This document shows, piece by piece, positions 1-5,159 of a stretch of DNA of 12,871 nt. Location: assembly GCA_902806015.1 (NCBI GenBank), contig CADCUZ010000050.1, positions 1 through 12,871 on the forward strand. Reading direction: 5' to 3'. How positions within the stretch are numbered: the stretch's first letter is position 1; each line of letters starts with the position of its first letter. A program made the translations under genes and the position numbers. The DNA comes from an uncultured Rubrobacteraceae bacterium (lineage in GTDB: Bacteria > Actinomycetota > Rubrobacteria > Rubrobacterales > Rubrobacteraceae). Below the pieces are notes generated by a model. That model saw only the letters and a program-made list of their open reading frames with translations. It did not search any database and was not told the origin of the DNA.

Positions 1-1
1 C

Positions 2-724
2 GCCGAGGTCTTCGCCAGGGTCGAGCGCGGAGAGGTCGAGCACGGCGTCGTGCCCGTCGAGAACTCGATGGAGGGGGCCGTGACCCACACCCTGGATGAG
101 CTCATGAATAGTCCCTTGAAGATCTGCGGCGAGGTCTACCTGCCCGTCTCCCAGAATTTGATCTCCTCGGAACCGTCTACCGAGGGGATCGAGCTGGTGT
201 GCTCGCATCCGATGGCGCTGGCCCAGGCCGGGAGCTGGCTGAGACGCGAGCTCCCAAGAGCGAGCCTGGAGGAGGTGGATTCCACCGCGGAGGCGGCCCG
301 ACGGGCGGCCACCGAACCAGGCGTGGCCGCCGTGGGGAGCGTGCTGGCCGCGGGCGCCCACGGTCTGACGGTCCTGGCGCGCAACATCCAGGACGCGCGC
401 GCCAACACGACGCGCTTCATCGTGCTCGGGCGCGAGTGGGCGGCCAGGACCGGCAAGGATAAGACGAGCGTCGTATTCTCGGTCAAGGACAGGCCTGGCG
501 TCCTCAAGGACGCCCTCTCGTCTTTCGCCGAGGAGGGGATCAACCTCACGCGAATCGAAAGCCGCCCGAGCCGCAAGCGGGCCTGGACCTACGTGTTCTT
601 CGCCGACTTTCGGGGCCACCCCGAAGAGGAGGGCGTAAGACATGCCCTGGCCTCGCTGGAGGAGCACTGCCCCTACGTCGGCCTGGTCGGGGCCTACCCC
701 GAGGTCTCCCCCGAGGTCGCCTGA
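2..724 (+). CDS. pheA: Prephenate dehydratase, C-terminal 240 residues (5' end outside window)
   Basis: This enzyme converts prephenate to phenylpyruvate in phenylalanine synthesis in the cytoplasm. The reading frame is open to the left edge, so the start is missing; the GTG at 50 is internal. In the visible part, residues 17-32 (VVPVENSMEGAVTHTL) match the substrate-domain signature, residues 68-75 (SHPMALAQ) match the family SHPQALxQ motif, and NTTRF at 135-139 contains the conserved catalytic-site TRF motif. Residues about 155-235 form the ACT regulatory domain, with DRPGVL and ESRP (186-189), the motifs linked to phenylalanine feedback binding. It appears to be a monofunctional dehydratase, since the protein ends soon after the ACT domain; a fused chorismate mutase would have to lie upstream, which cannot be seen. 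The next gene starts 13 nt downstream. Confidence 0.95.
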   Translation, partial: AEVFARVERGEVEHGVVPVENSMEGAVTHTLDELMNSPLKICGEVYLPVSQNLISSEPSTEGIELVCSHPMALAQAGSWLRRELPRASLEEVDSTAEAARRAATEPGVAAVGSVLAAGAHGLTVLARNIQDARANTTRFIVLGREWAARTGKDKTSVVFSVKDRPGVLKDALSSFAEEGINLTRIESRPSRKRAWTYVFFADFRGHPEEEGVRHALASLEEHCPYVGLVGAYPEVSPEVA

Positions 725-737
725 AGGCTGGGGACGG

Positions 738-959
738 GTGGACTTCAAGGCAGCCGCGCGGGAGGTCCTCGAGGAGGTGGGCCATCCCCTTCACTACACG
801 GACATAACCGAGATCGCGCTGCAGTCCGGGTACCTGAAGAGCGCGGGCCGAACGCCCCAGAACACGATGAGGGCCAGACTATCCGTAGACGTGCGCGACA
901 ATCCAAGCACGCCATTCGCCCAGACCGCGCCGGGCGTCTACGGACTGAAGCAACCCTAA
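738..959 (+). CDS. Small HARE-HTH (winged-helix) domain protein, 73 aa
   Basis: The whole protein is one HARE-HTH domain, the winged-helix fold found in HB1/ASXL proteins, restriction enzymes and the RNA polymerase delta subunit. Visible hallmarks are VLEEVGHPLHYTDI near residues 7-20, the middle segment ending in GRTPQNTMRARLS, and the closing PGVYGL. Stand-alone copies are thought to bind nucleic acid; the target is unknown. I chose the GTG at 738 because it gives the usual V/M-D-F-K beginning of the domain and has a GGGGA just upstream. The longer frame back to the ATG at 642 would run inside pheA with an Arg/Pro/Ser-rich, shadow-like sequence. It lies 13 nt after pheA and is probably cotranscribed with it. 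Domain call fairly sure, function unknown. Confidence 0.75.
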   Translation: MDFKAAAREVLEEVGHPLHYTDITEIALQSGYLKSAGRTPQNTMRARLSVDVRDNPSTPFAQTAPGVYGLKQP

Positions 960-982
960 CCTGGTGGCCAAAAACCAAGAAA

Positions 983-1110
983 GCTGAAAGCAAGGCCGCA
1001 GGCCGAAGCGTTGCTGACGAGCGAGGGCGTCAGCCCGAGCGTGCTGACAAGCGGAAGCCGAAGGCTGCAGCGTGCTGACAGGCGAAGCCCGAAGGGCGCA
1101 GCGTGCTGAC
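983..1110 (+). repeat. Tandem array A of 30-31 nt hairpin units
   Basis: Four head-to-tail units (983-1012, 1013-1042, 1043-1073, 1074-1104) and the start of a fifth (GCTGAC, 1105-1110). Units begin GCTGA and end near AGCGT. Each carries a small stem-loop in its middle: GGCC-GCA-GGCC, GGGC-GTCA-GCCC, AGCC-GAA-GGCT and GCCC-GAA-GGGC. Arm sequences differ between units but stay complementary. An A-rich lead-in (AAAAACCAAGAAAGCTGAAAG) precedes the first unit. There are no unique spacers, so it is not a CRISPR array. A related array lies at 3156-3286. Confidence 0.85.
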
Positions 1111-1111
1111 A

Positions 1112-1120
1112 TGCTATATT
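1112..1120 (+). promoter_or_regulatory. Candidate extended -10 promoter for the 1157 gene
   Basis: TGCTATATT fits the extended -10 pattern TGnTATAAT with five of six hexamer bases. It begins directly at the end of repeat array A. No convincing -35 is seen, which is tolerated by extended -10 promoters. Transcription would start near 1127, giving a leader of about 30 nt that holds the GAGGAGGG ribosome site at 1146-1153. Confidence 0.45.
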
Positions 1121-1156
1121 GCGGGAAACTATTCTTAATAACACCGAGGAGGGATC

Positions 1157-1951
1157 ATGGTCGAGATGGCGGACAAGGTCGGTGAGGCGGCCTGGAGGAT
1201 CAGGAACCTAGAAGACTACGACGCTCGGCTGGAGAGGGCCGCGCGCTACTTCGACGAGCGTTCCGGGGAGCGCGCGGAGCCCGCGCTCGTGGTCTACGAA
1301 ACCGCCCTGATGAGGAGCGGACGTAGCGAGGACGACGTCCGCGGCCTCGTGCGCGAGTTCCGCGAGACGTTCGAGGATGAAGAGGAGCCGCTGACCATCC
1401 CTCGCGCGAGCGGCATCATGAACGTGGAGGGCGACGAATGGTTCTTCGGCGACGAGAACCTACGCGTCCTGACGGGCAGGTTGCTCGGGCAGTTCCAGCA
1501 CAGGGTGGCCCAGTACAACTACGTGGACGAGCCCGAGGTCTTGAGGCGCTGGGCCGACGGTTACGACACACGCCTCTTCGTCAGGCGTCGCATCCACGAG
1601 ACGGAGCCCGTGGTCGGCGTGGTGGGCGGCCTGGATCTTATGCTCTTCCAGTACCTGCGCGCGGCGGCCGGGGGCAACACCCTCGTGCCCACCGAGAACG
1701 TTGCGAAGGCGCTCGGCGCCCTGGGATACGGGGGAGACGCTTACGAGACCCTCGCCACCGCGGAGAGCCTCGCCCTGCATCTCGAGCTTCCCGCCCCCAT
1801 CGTTGGGGAGATGCTCGAGGACCTCGGCAGGGAGGGCTTCTCCGACTTCCCCGAACCACGAAGCGAGCCCGGGAACACGGTCGAGGAGACCGGCGAACAG
1901 AACGTCTCTTCCGAGGGAGACGCCGTGGCGGGTGGGGCTGCGGACGAGTAA
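1157..1951 (+). CDS. Unrecognised protein, 264 aa, with acidic C-terminal tail
   Basis: Not recognised with confidence. The ATG at 1157 follows an AGGAGG with a short 4-5 nt gap; the ATG at 1166 is an alternative. The protein is cytoplasmic (no signal peptide or membrane segment). Residues 1-120 are charged and helical. Residues about 150-220 contain VVGVVGGLDLMLFQYL followed by NTLVPTENVAKALGALGY, which faintly recalls the helix-hairpin-helix and 'VDTHVxRVxxRLG' region of endonuclease III-type DNA glycosylases, without clear catalytic residues; treat that as a weak guess. From about residue 222 the sequence is acidic and of low complexity. After the TAA stop the same frame continues for 43 codons with gene-like codon use (see 1952-2083). 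It lies between the two related repeat arrays. Confidence 0.7.
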   Translation: MVEMADKVGEAAWRIRNLEDYDARLERAARYFDERSGERAEPALVVYETALMRSGRSEDDVRGLVREFRETFEDEEEPLTIPRASGIMNVEGDEWFFGDENLRVLTGRLLGQFQHRVAQYNYVDEPEVLRRWADGYDTRLFVRRRIHETEPVVGVVGGLDLMLFQYLRAAAGGNTLVPTENVAKALGALGYGGDAYETLATAESLALHLELPAPIVGEMLEDLGREGFSDFPEPRSEPGNTVEETGEQNVSSEGDAVAGGAADE

Positions 1952-2083
1952 GAGGAGCAGAAGCCCAGCCCCGGGAAAAGGGCGGCCCGCCGCACGGCCC
2001 GCAAGGACACCGGCAAGGGAGACGAGCCTTCCAGGGTTCAGGACCCGCAGGCCAGGGATGCTTCCGGCGTGGAGGAGGGGTGA
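1952..2083 (+). other. Coding-like 43-codon continuation after the TAA stop
   Basis: In the frame of the preceding gene, the 43 codons after TAA are open to a TGA at 2081-2083. By hand count 37 of 43 third positions are G or C, and the translation is a Lys/Arg-rich tail (KRAARRTARK) of a kind often seen at the ends of actinobacterial proteins. There is no start codon that would make it a separate gene. It may be the former C-terminus cut off by a recent nonsense change, a readthrough extension, or a sequencing error at one codon. Confidence 0.4.
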
Positions 2084-2388
2084 GAAAACGCAAGCCTCCC
2101 CGCCCGAGGGCTGACGGGAGGACACGCCAGGCACCGCAGGCGGGGAAGAGAAGGGTTAAGGCACGCCGCCGAGGGTTGGCCTTCCGCGGACCGCGGCATC
2201 AGAACGAATCCGGGCCCATGGTAGGCCCGTACGCCTTTGGCGATTCCGAAGAGGCTGCGGGGTGCAAGGTCGCCCGCGATCCCGGAGGAGATGATAGACT
2301 ACAGGAGGAAGCATCAACAATAACTCGTCTATCAATCGCTCGGCGCAGCATCTATCAGAACGGGTTCGAAGAAGGAGCAGGCGGTAGC
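2084..2388 (+). other. Upstream region of the cold-shock-domain gene
   Basis: No gene is supported here. A GTG at 2080-2082 overlaps the TGA of the tail above and opens a frame continuous with the cold-shock gene. Its first 45 codons are strongly basic, but third-position G+C falls clearly at about 2290-2340, so this looks like leader DNA. There is a short hairpin CGGGCC/GGCCCG (2211-2216 with 2224-2229). From 2292 there is a set of TGATAGA/TCTATCA elements, described separately. TGATAGACT at 2292-2300 also fits an extended -10 loosely. Confidence 0.5.
2292..2357 (+). promoter_or_regulatory. Three TCTATCA-type elements in the cold-shock gene leader
   Basis: TGATAGAC (2292-2299) is the perfect inverted copy of GTCTATCA (2327-2334). 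A third TCTATCA follows in direct orientation at 2351-2357, 23 nt from the start of the second. The 8-bp inverted pair encloses a 27-nt loop with AGGAGG. All lie within 100 nt upstream of the ATG at 2389. They could be operator sites or leader-RNA structure; nothing in the window says which. Confidence 0.4.
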
Positions 2389-3033
2389 ATGGCAGACTCC
2401 AGAAAGCGCATAGCGTTGAAGCCCCACATGGACCGGATCAGGGAGTGGGTCGAGACGGGCAAGACCGACGATTGGATCGCCGACGCCCTCGGCACCAGCG
2501 CCTCCTCGGTACAGTCGTTCCGATCGCGCAACGACATCTACCGTCGCGAGCGCGGGCCCCACGAGCCGGAGAGCGTCTTCGAGGGCGTTCTCGACCACGG
2601 CGAACGCGACGGCTGGGGCCTCTGGCTCGACCCTTCCATAGCCGAGGACCCGATCTGGAGGGAGCACTGGGCAAGGGTGGAAGCCGTGGTCGTGAAGGTG
2701 GCCGAAGACTCGATAGTGCTCGAGGCGGACGGGGGAGAGGCCGGGTCCACAGACGGCGCGGCCGACTTCGCGCCGTTCGTAGTGGCTCAGGACGGTAGCT
2801 CCGAACAGACGCCGCCCGAAGAGGGGACATCGCGCGAGCGGGGGCGCGTCAAGTGGTTCGACGCGGAGAAGGGGTACGGTTTCCTGGTACGTCCCACGGG
2901 CGATGACCTCTTCGTCCACCATTCCGAGGTGCAGGGCGACCCTTCGGACCTCTCTCCCAACGGGGAGGTCGAGTACGAGGTTGGTCGTAACGACCGGGGC
3001 CCGAACGCGCGCCGCGTCCAGACCCTGAGCTAG
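2389..3033 (+). CDS. HTH-like + cold-shock domain fusion protein, 214 aa
   Basis: Residues 151-212 are a complete cold-shock domain: GRVKWFDAEKGYGF contains RNP1 (KGYGF, 161-165) and LFVHHS (174-179) is RNP2. Such domains bind single-stranded nucleic acid, commonly as RNA chaperones or antiterminators. Residues about 14-50 (DRIREWVETGKTDDWIADAL, then a Ser-rich turn and SVQSFRSRN) look like a helix-turn-helix. The middle, 63-114, has a Trp-rich GWGLWLDP stretch and a probable beta segment; 115-150 is an acidic linker. I chose the ATG at 2389 because GAAGGAG lies 11 nt upstream; the open frame extends much further left but looks non-coding. Normal CspA proteins are about 67 residues, so this is a long, composite member. 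A nucleic-acid-binding regulator is likely; its targets are unknown. Confidence 0.85.
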   Translation: MADSRKRIALKPHMDRIREWVETGKTDDWIADALGTSASSVQSFRSRNDIYRRERGPHEPESVFEGVLDHGERDGWGLWLDPSIAEDPIWREHWARVEAVVVKVAEDSIVLEADGGEAGSTDGAADFAPFVVAQDGSSEQTPPEEGTSRERGRVKWFDAEKGYGFLVRPTGDDLFVHHSEVQGDPSDLSPNGEVEYEVGRNDRGPNARRVQTLS

Positions 3034-3062
3034 TCAGCACGCTCAGGCTGGCGCCTTGTCAG
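3033..3062 (-). repeat. Single inverted copy of the array unit
   Basis: Read on the - strand this is CTGACAAGGCGCCAGCCTGA followed by GCGTGCTGAC, matching the unit of arrays A and B including the flanking CTGACAAG and AGCGTGCTGAC. Its hairpin arms are AGGC/GCCT. It starts at the last base of the cold-shock gene's TAG stop, 94 nt before array B, in the opposite orientation. Confidence 0.7.
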
Positions 3063-3155
3063 GAAGTCGACTCGGGACGTCGCCGCGAGCGTACAACCCT
3101 GCCGCCGCGGGAAGCGGCTCCTCTTACGCTGCGGAGCGAGGCCGCAACCAAAAAA

Positions 3156-3286
3156 GCTGAAAGCGGAGGCCGCAGGCCGAAGCGTTGCTGACAAGCGAAG
3201 CCCGTAAGGGCTGAGTGTGCTGACAAGTGGAAGCCGAAGGCTGGAACGTGCTGACAAGCGGAGCCCGCAAGGGTGAAGCGTGCTGG
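3156..3286 (+). repeat. Tandem array B of 31-32 nt hairpin units
   Basis: Four units (3156-3186, 3187-3218, 3219-3249, 3250-3281) and a partial fifth (GCTGG, 3282-3286), in the same orientation as array A. The A-rich lead-in (ACCAAAAAAGCTGAAAG) and first unit closely match those of array A. Hairpins are GGCC-GCA-GGCC, AGCCC-GTAA-GGGCT, AGCC-GAA-GGCT and GCCC-GCAA-GGGT; two loops are of GNRA type. The array stops just before the 14-bp stem at 3295-3363. Confidence 0.85.
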
Positions 3287-3397
3287 AAAAGAGGAAGAGC
3301 CCGGGGCGTACCTAGGGGTGATAGGTGGGGAAAGGGAAAGGAGGAGTAGCGCCCCGGGCTCTTTAATTGTGCCGGTTTAGTTTCGCACCAACCGACT
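3287..3397 (-). ncRNA. Candidate small RNA with anti-Shine-Dalgarno-like loop
   Basis: Positions 3295-3308 and 3350-3363 form a perfect 14-bp G+C-rich stem (AAGAGCCCGGGGCG on the + strand). Read on the - strand the 41-nt loop is pyrimidine-rich and contains CCTCCTTTC, the same nine bases as the anti-SD tail of bacterial 16S rRNA. It also contains a small inner hairpin ACCTA-TCACCCC-TAGGT. The stem is followed by CCTCTTTTCC (3294-3285), a plausible intrinsic terminator tail. A promoter lies upstream (3404-3432), and the predicted 5' part has a hairpin CGGTT/AACCG. C-rich loops that pair with ribosome sites are typical of many Gram-positive small RNAs. Alternatives: the stem is merely the distant terminator of the gcv operon, which is transcribed in the same direction, or a + strand terminator for the cold-shock gene. 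Not matched to a named family. Confidence 0.5.
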
Positions 3398-3403
3398 GAC
3401 AGG

Positions 3404-3432
3404 ATATTAACCGGCTCGTCACACTTTGTAAA
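3404..3432 (-). promoter_or_regulatory. Promoter reading left, TTTACA-17-TAATAT
   Basis: On the - strand TTTACA (3432-3427, five of six to consensus) is separated by exactly 17 nt from TAATAT (3409-3404, four of six), in the most A+T-rich part of the window. Initiation would be near 3397. The palindrome arms GCCGGTT (3371-3377) and AACCGGC (3409-3415) lie on either side of the start point, with the second adjoining the -10, and could form an operator. Confidence 0.5.
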
Positions 3433-3480
3433 GGGCTTGGAACAGAGAATTTAGAAACTTTCCGCAAATATCTGCGGATT

Positions 3481-3524
3481 GCATATAGCCGATTAGCGGC
3501 GGGTTACTTTATGTATGCGTTTTT
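3481..3524 (+). terminator. Possible rightward intrinsic terminator
   Basis: GCATATA (3481-3487) pairs with TGTATGC (3512-3518, one G-U), enclosing a second hairpin GCCG-ATTAG-CGGC (3488-3500). It is followed by G and five T (3520-3524). It would stop + strand transcription before it runs antisense into gcvH. The outer stem is A+T-rich, so it is weak. Confidence 0.3.
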
Positions 3525-3632
3525 CCTGTAATGGGGGCAGGGTCTTGGGGATCGAATCTGCGGCGCCGGGGGGCGGGCGTTCGGTGTCCTAGTTCACACG
3601 GAGGCTGTCGCGTGGGGTTCGTTGTCACGCTC

Positions 3633-3649
3633 GGGGCCCGGTTGGCCCC
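3633..3649 (-). terminator. Weak hairpin 32 nt after gcvH
   Basis: On the - strand GGGGCC-AACCG-GGCCCC forms a 6-bp G+C stem shortly after the gcvH stop. No U-run follows, so this could only be a terminator of the U-less type proposed for actinobacteria. Confidence 0.25.
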
Positions 3650-3681
3650 AAATGCGGTCCCCGCAGGCGATGGGTTTCGGG

Positions 3682-4059
3682 CTAGGACTCTTCTTGGAGC
3701 AGCTTCTCGTAGTCTGCGCCGGAGAGGAGGTCCCCCTCGTCGGAGATTTGGAGCCTCAGGATCCATCCCTCCCCGTAAGGATCTTCGTTGATCTTCTCGG
3801 GGTTCTCCTCGAGCGCCCCGTTGACCTCGACGACCTCGCCGCCGACGGGGGCGTACAGGTCGGAGACGGCCTTGACGCTCTCTACGGCGCCGAAGGGGTC
3901 GCCGGCCGCAAGGGTCGCGCCCTGCTCCGGCAGCTCGACGAAGACGACGTCCCCAAGCTCGTCCTGGGCGTGCTCGGTGATACCCACGGTCGCCACGCCG
4001 CCCTCGACGCGGACCCACTCGTGGCTCTTGGTGTACTGAAGGTCTTCCGGTACGGCCAT
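3682..4059 (-). CDS. gcvH: Glycine cleavage system H protein
   Basis: GcvH is the small lipoyl carrier that shuttles the aminomethyl group from the P-protein to the T-protein and then to lipoamide dehydrogenase. It has the usual length (125 aa). The YTKSHEWV start (9-16), GITEHAQDELGD (26-37) and the lipoylation motif VESVKAVSD with Lys63 are all present. The ATG at 4059 is preceded by GGGAGGG, and it follows gcvT by 12 nt. It is the last gene of the operon. No lipoyl ligase, LipA or Lpd gene is in the window, so those functions must be encoded elsewhere. Confidence 0.97.
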   Translation of the reverse strand: MAVPEDLQYTKSHEWVRVEGGVATVGITEHAQDELGDVVFVELPEQGATLAAGDPFGAVESVKAVSDLYAPVGGEVVEVNGALEENPEKINEDPYGEGWILRLQISDEGDLLSGADYEKLLQEES

Positions 4060-4071
4060 TAGGTACCCTCC

Positions 4072-5157
4072 CTACCTTTTTTCGCGTTTGTAGAACGGCA
4101 GCGGCGCCGCCCGTGCGGGCACGGGCCGGTCGCGTATCACAACGTCGAAGGAATCTTCCACTCCCGGCGCCACGAGCGCAAGACCTATGGCCTCGCCCAG
4201 CGTCGGGGAGAGCGTGCCGCTCGTGACGGTCCCTAAGGCCTCCCCGCCAACCGCCACCGGGTGGCCCTGGCGCGCGATGCCGCGGCCCTCGACCCTGAAG
4301 CCGACGAGTCTCTTGCGGAGCCCCTCCTCCTTCTCGCGCCTCAGCGCCTCCTGCCCGACGAACGGCTCCCCTTTGTCCAGGTGGACGGCAAACTCGATCC
4401 CGGCTTCGAGCGGCGTCGTCTCCTCGTCGAGCTCGTTGCCGTAGAGGCACATCCCGGCCTCCAGGCGTAAAGTGTCGCGTGCCCCAAGGCCGGCCGGCAC
4501 GGCGCCGGCTCCCACAAACCGGCGCCACAGGGGGGCCGCGCCGTCGGGGCGGACGTAGAGCTCGAAGCCGTCCTCGCCGGTGTAGCCAGTGCGCGAGATC
4601 ACCGTGTAGAAGCCGTCCACCTCCCCCACCGCGTACCGGTAGTACCGGAGGCCGGAGAGGTCCGTCTGGGTAAAGTTTTGCAGGATGTCCGCGGCCCGCG
4701 GCCCCTGCAACGCGAGCAGCGCCCAGTCGTCGGACTCGTCGGCGACCTCCACGTCGAGGTCCCCGGTGTGCCCGCGAAAGTGCGCGACGTCCTTCTCGCG
4801 ATTCGCCGCGTTGATCACGACGAGGAAGTCGTCCGGGTTCTTGTAAACGAGCACGTCGTCCACCGTGCCGCCCGACTCGTGGCAGACGGCCGCGTACCCG
4901 GCCTGTCCGGTCTCCAAGCGCCCAACGTCCCGGGTGACGAGCCTCTGGACCGCCTTCTCGGCGTCCGGGCCGCGGAAGACGACCTCGCCCATGTGCGAAA
5001 CGTCAAAGAGGCCCGCGCCGGTGCGGACCGCCTCGTGTTCGGCCTTTACGCGCTCGTACTGGACGGGCATCTGCCAGCCCGCGAAGGGGACGAGGCGGGC
5101 GCCGGCTGCCCGGTGTTCGTCGTAGAGGGGGGTGCGGCGCAGGGTCCCTTCGGCCAT
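4072..5157 (-). CDS. gcvT: Aminomethyltransferase, glycine cleavage T protein
   Basis: The T-protein moves the methylene group from H-protein-bound aminomethyl to tetrahydrofolate, giving 5,10-methylene-THF and ammonia. It is 361 aa, normal for the family. Visible motifs: TPLYDEH (9-15), FDVSHMGEV (51-59), GGTVDDVLVY with the catalytic-region aspartates at 100-101, SRTGYTGEDGFELY, and ARDTLRLEAGMCLYGNELD followed by the Glu-Thr-Thr-Pro-Leu-Glu-Ala-Gly stretch. I chose the ATG at 5157 because it begins the conserved N-terminus and comes only 2 nt after the gcvPB stop (TAA GG ATG), so translation is likely coupled. The frame is open far upstream, but that part is a shadow of gcvPB. Confidence 0.96.
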   Translation of the reverse strand: MAEGTLRRTPLYDEHRAAGARLVPFAGWQMPVQYERVKAEHEAVRTGAGLFDVSHMGEVVFRGPDAEKAVQRLVTRDVGRLETGQAGYAAVCHESGGTVDDVLVYKNPDDFLVVINAANREKDVAHFRGHTGDLDVEVADESDDWALLALQGPRAADILQNFTQTDLSGLRYYRYAVGEVDGFYTVISRTGYTGEDGFELYVRPDGAAPLWRRFVGAGAVPAGLGARDTLRLEAGMCLYGNELDEETTPLEAGIEFAVHLDKGEPFVGQEALRREKEEGLRKRLVGFRVEGRGIARQGHPVAVGGEALGTVTSGTLSPTLGEAIGLALVAPGVEDSFDVVIRDRPVPARAAPLPFYKREKR

Positions 5158-5159
5158 CC

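Larger units (their letters stand above)
3034..3681. other. 648-nt intergenic region between the convergent gene blocks
   Basis: No protein gene is supported. It holds, in order: the inverted unit; a weak hairpin GCCGC/GCGGC (3101-3105 with 3114-3118) followed by TCCTCTTA; array B; the perfect 14-bp stem of the candidate small RNA; and an A+T-rich stretch (about 38% G+C by hand count at 3421-3480). That stretch carries the small RNA promoter, a 16-bp dyad CCGCAAATATCTGCGG (3462-3477) and a possible rightward terminator. After that come about 150 nt of G+C-rich sequence leading to the end of gcvH. The small reading frame at 3030-3257 on the - strand is only a translation of the repeats. Confidence 0.7.

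Noticed and set aside
956..1144. Small - strand frames over the arrays (also 879-1112 and 3030-3257)
   Set aside because: They only translate the repeats, giving recurring SLRLPLVSTL-like peptides; they have no ribosome site or gene-like codon use.
1438..2388. Very long N-terminus for the cold-shock gene
   Set aside because: The first half is a shadow of the 1157 gene and the rest has low third-position G+C near 2290-2340; the ATG at 2389 has its own ribosome site.
983..3286. CRISPR array at the repeat blocks
   Set aside because: Units are contiguous and degenerate, with no unique spacers and no cas genes nearby.
3287..3397. 6C RNA of actinobacteria
   Set aside because: That class has runs of six cytosines in two loops; here the longest runs are four and the architecture differs.
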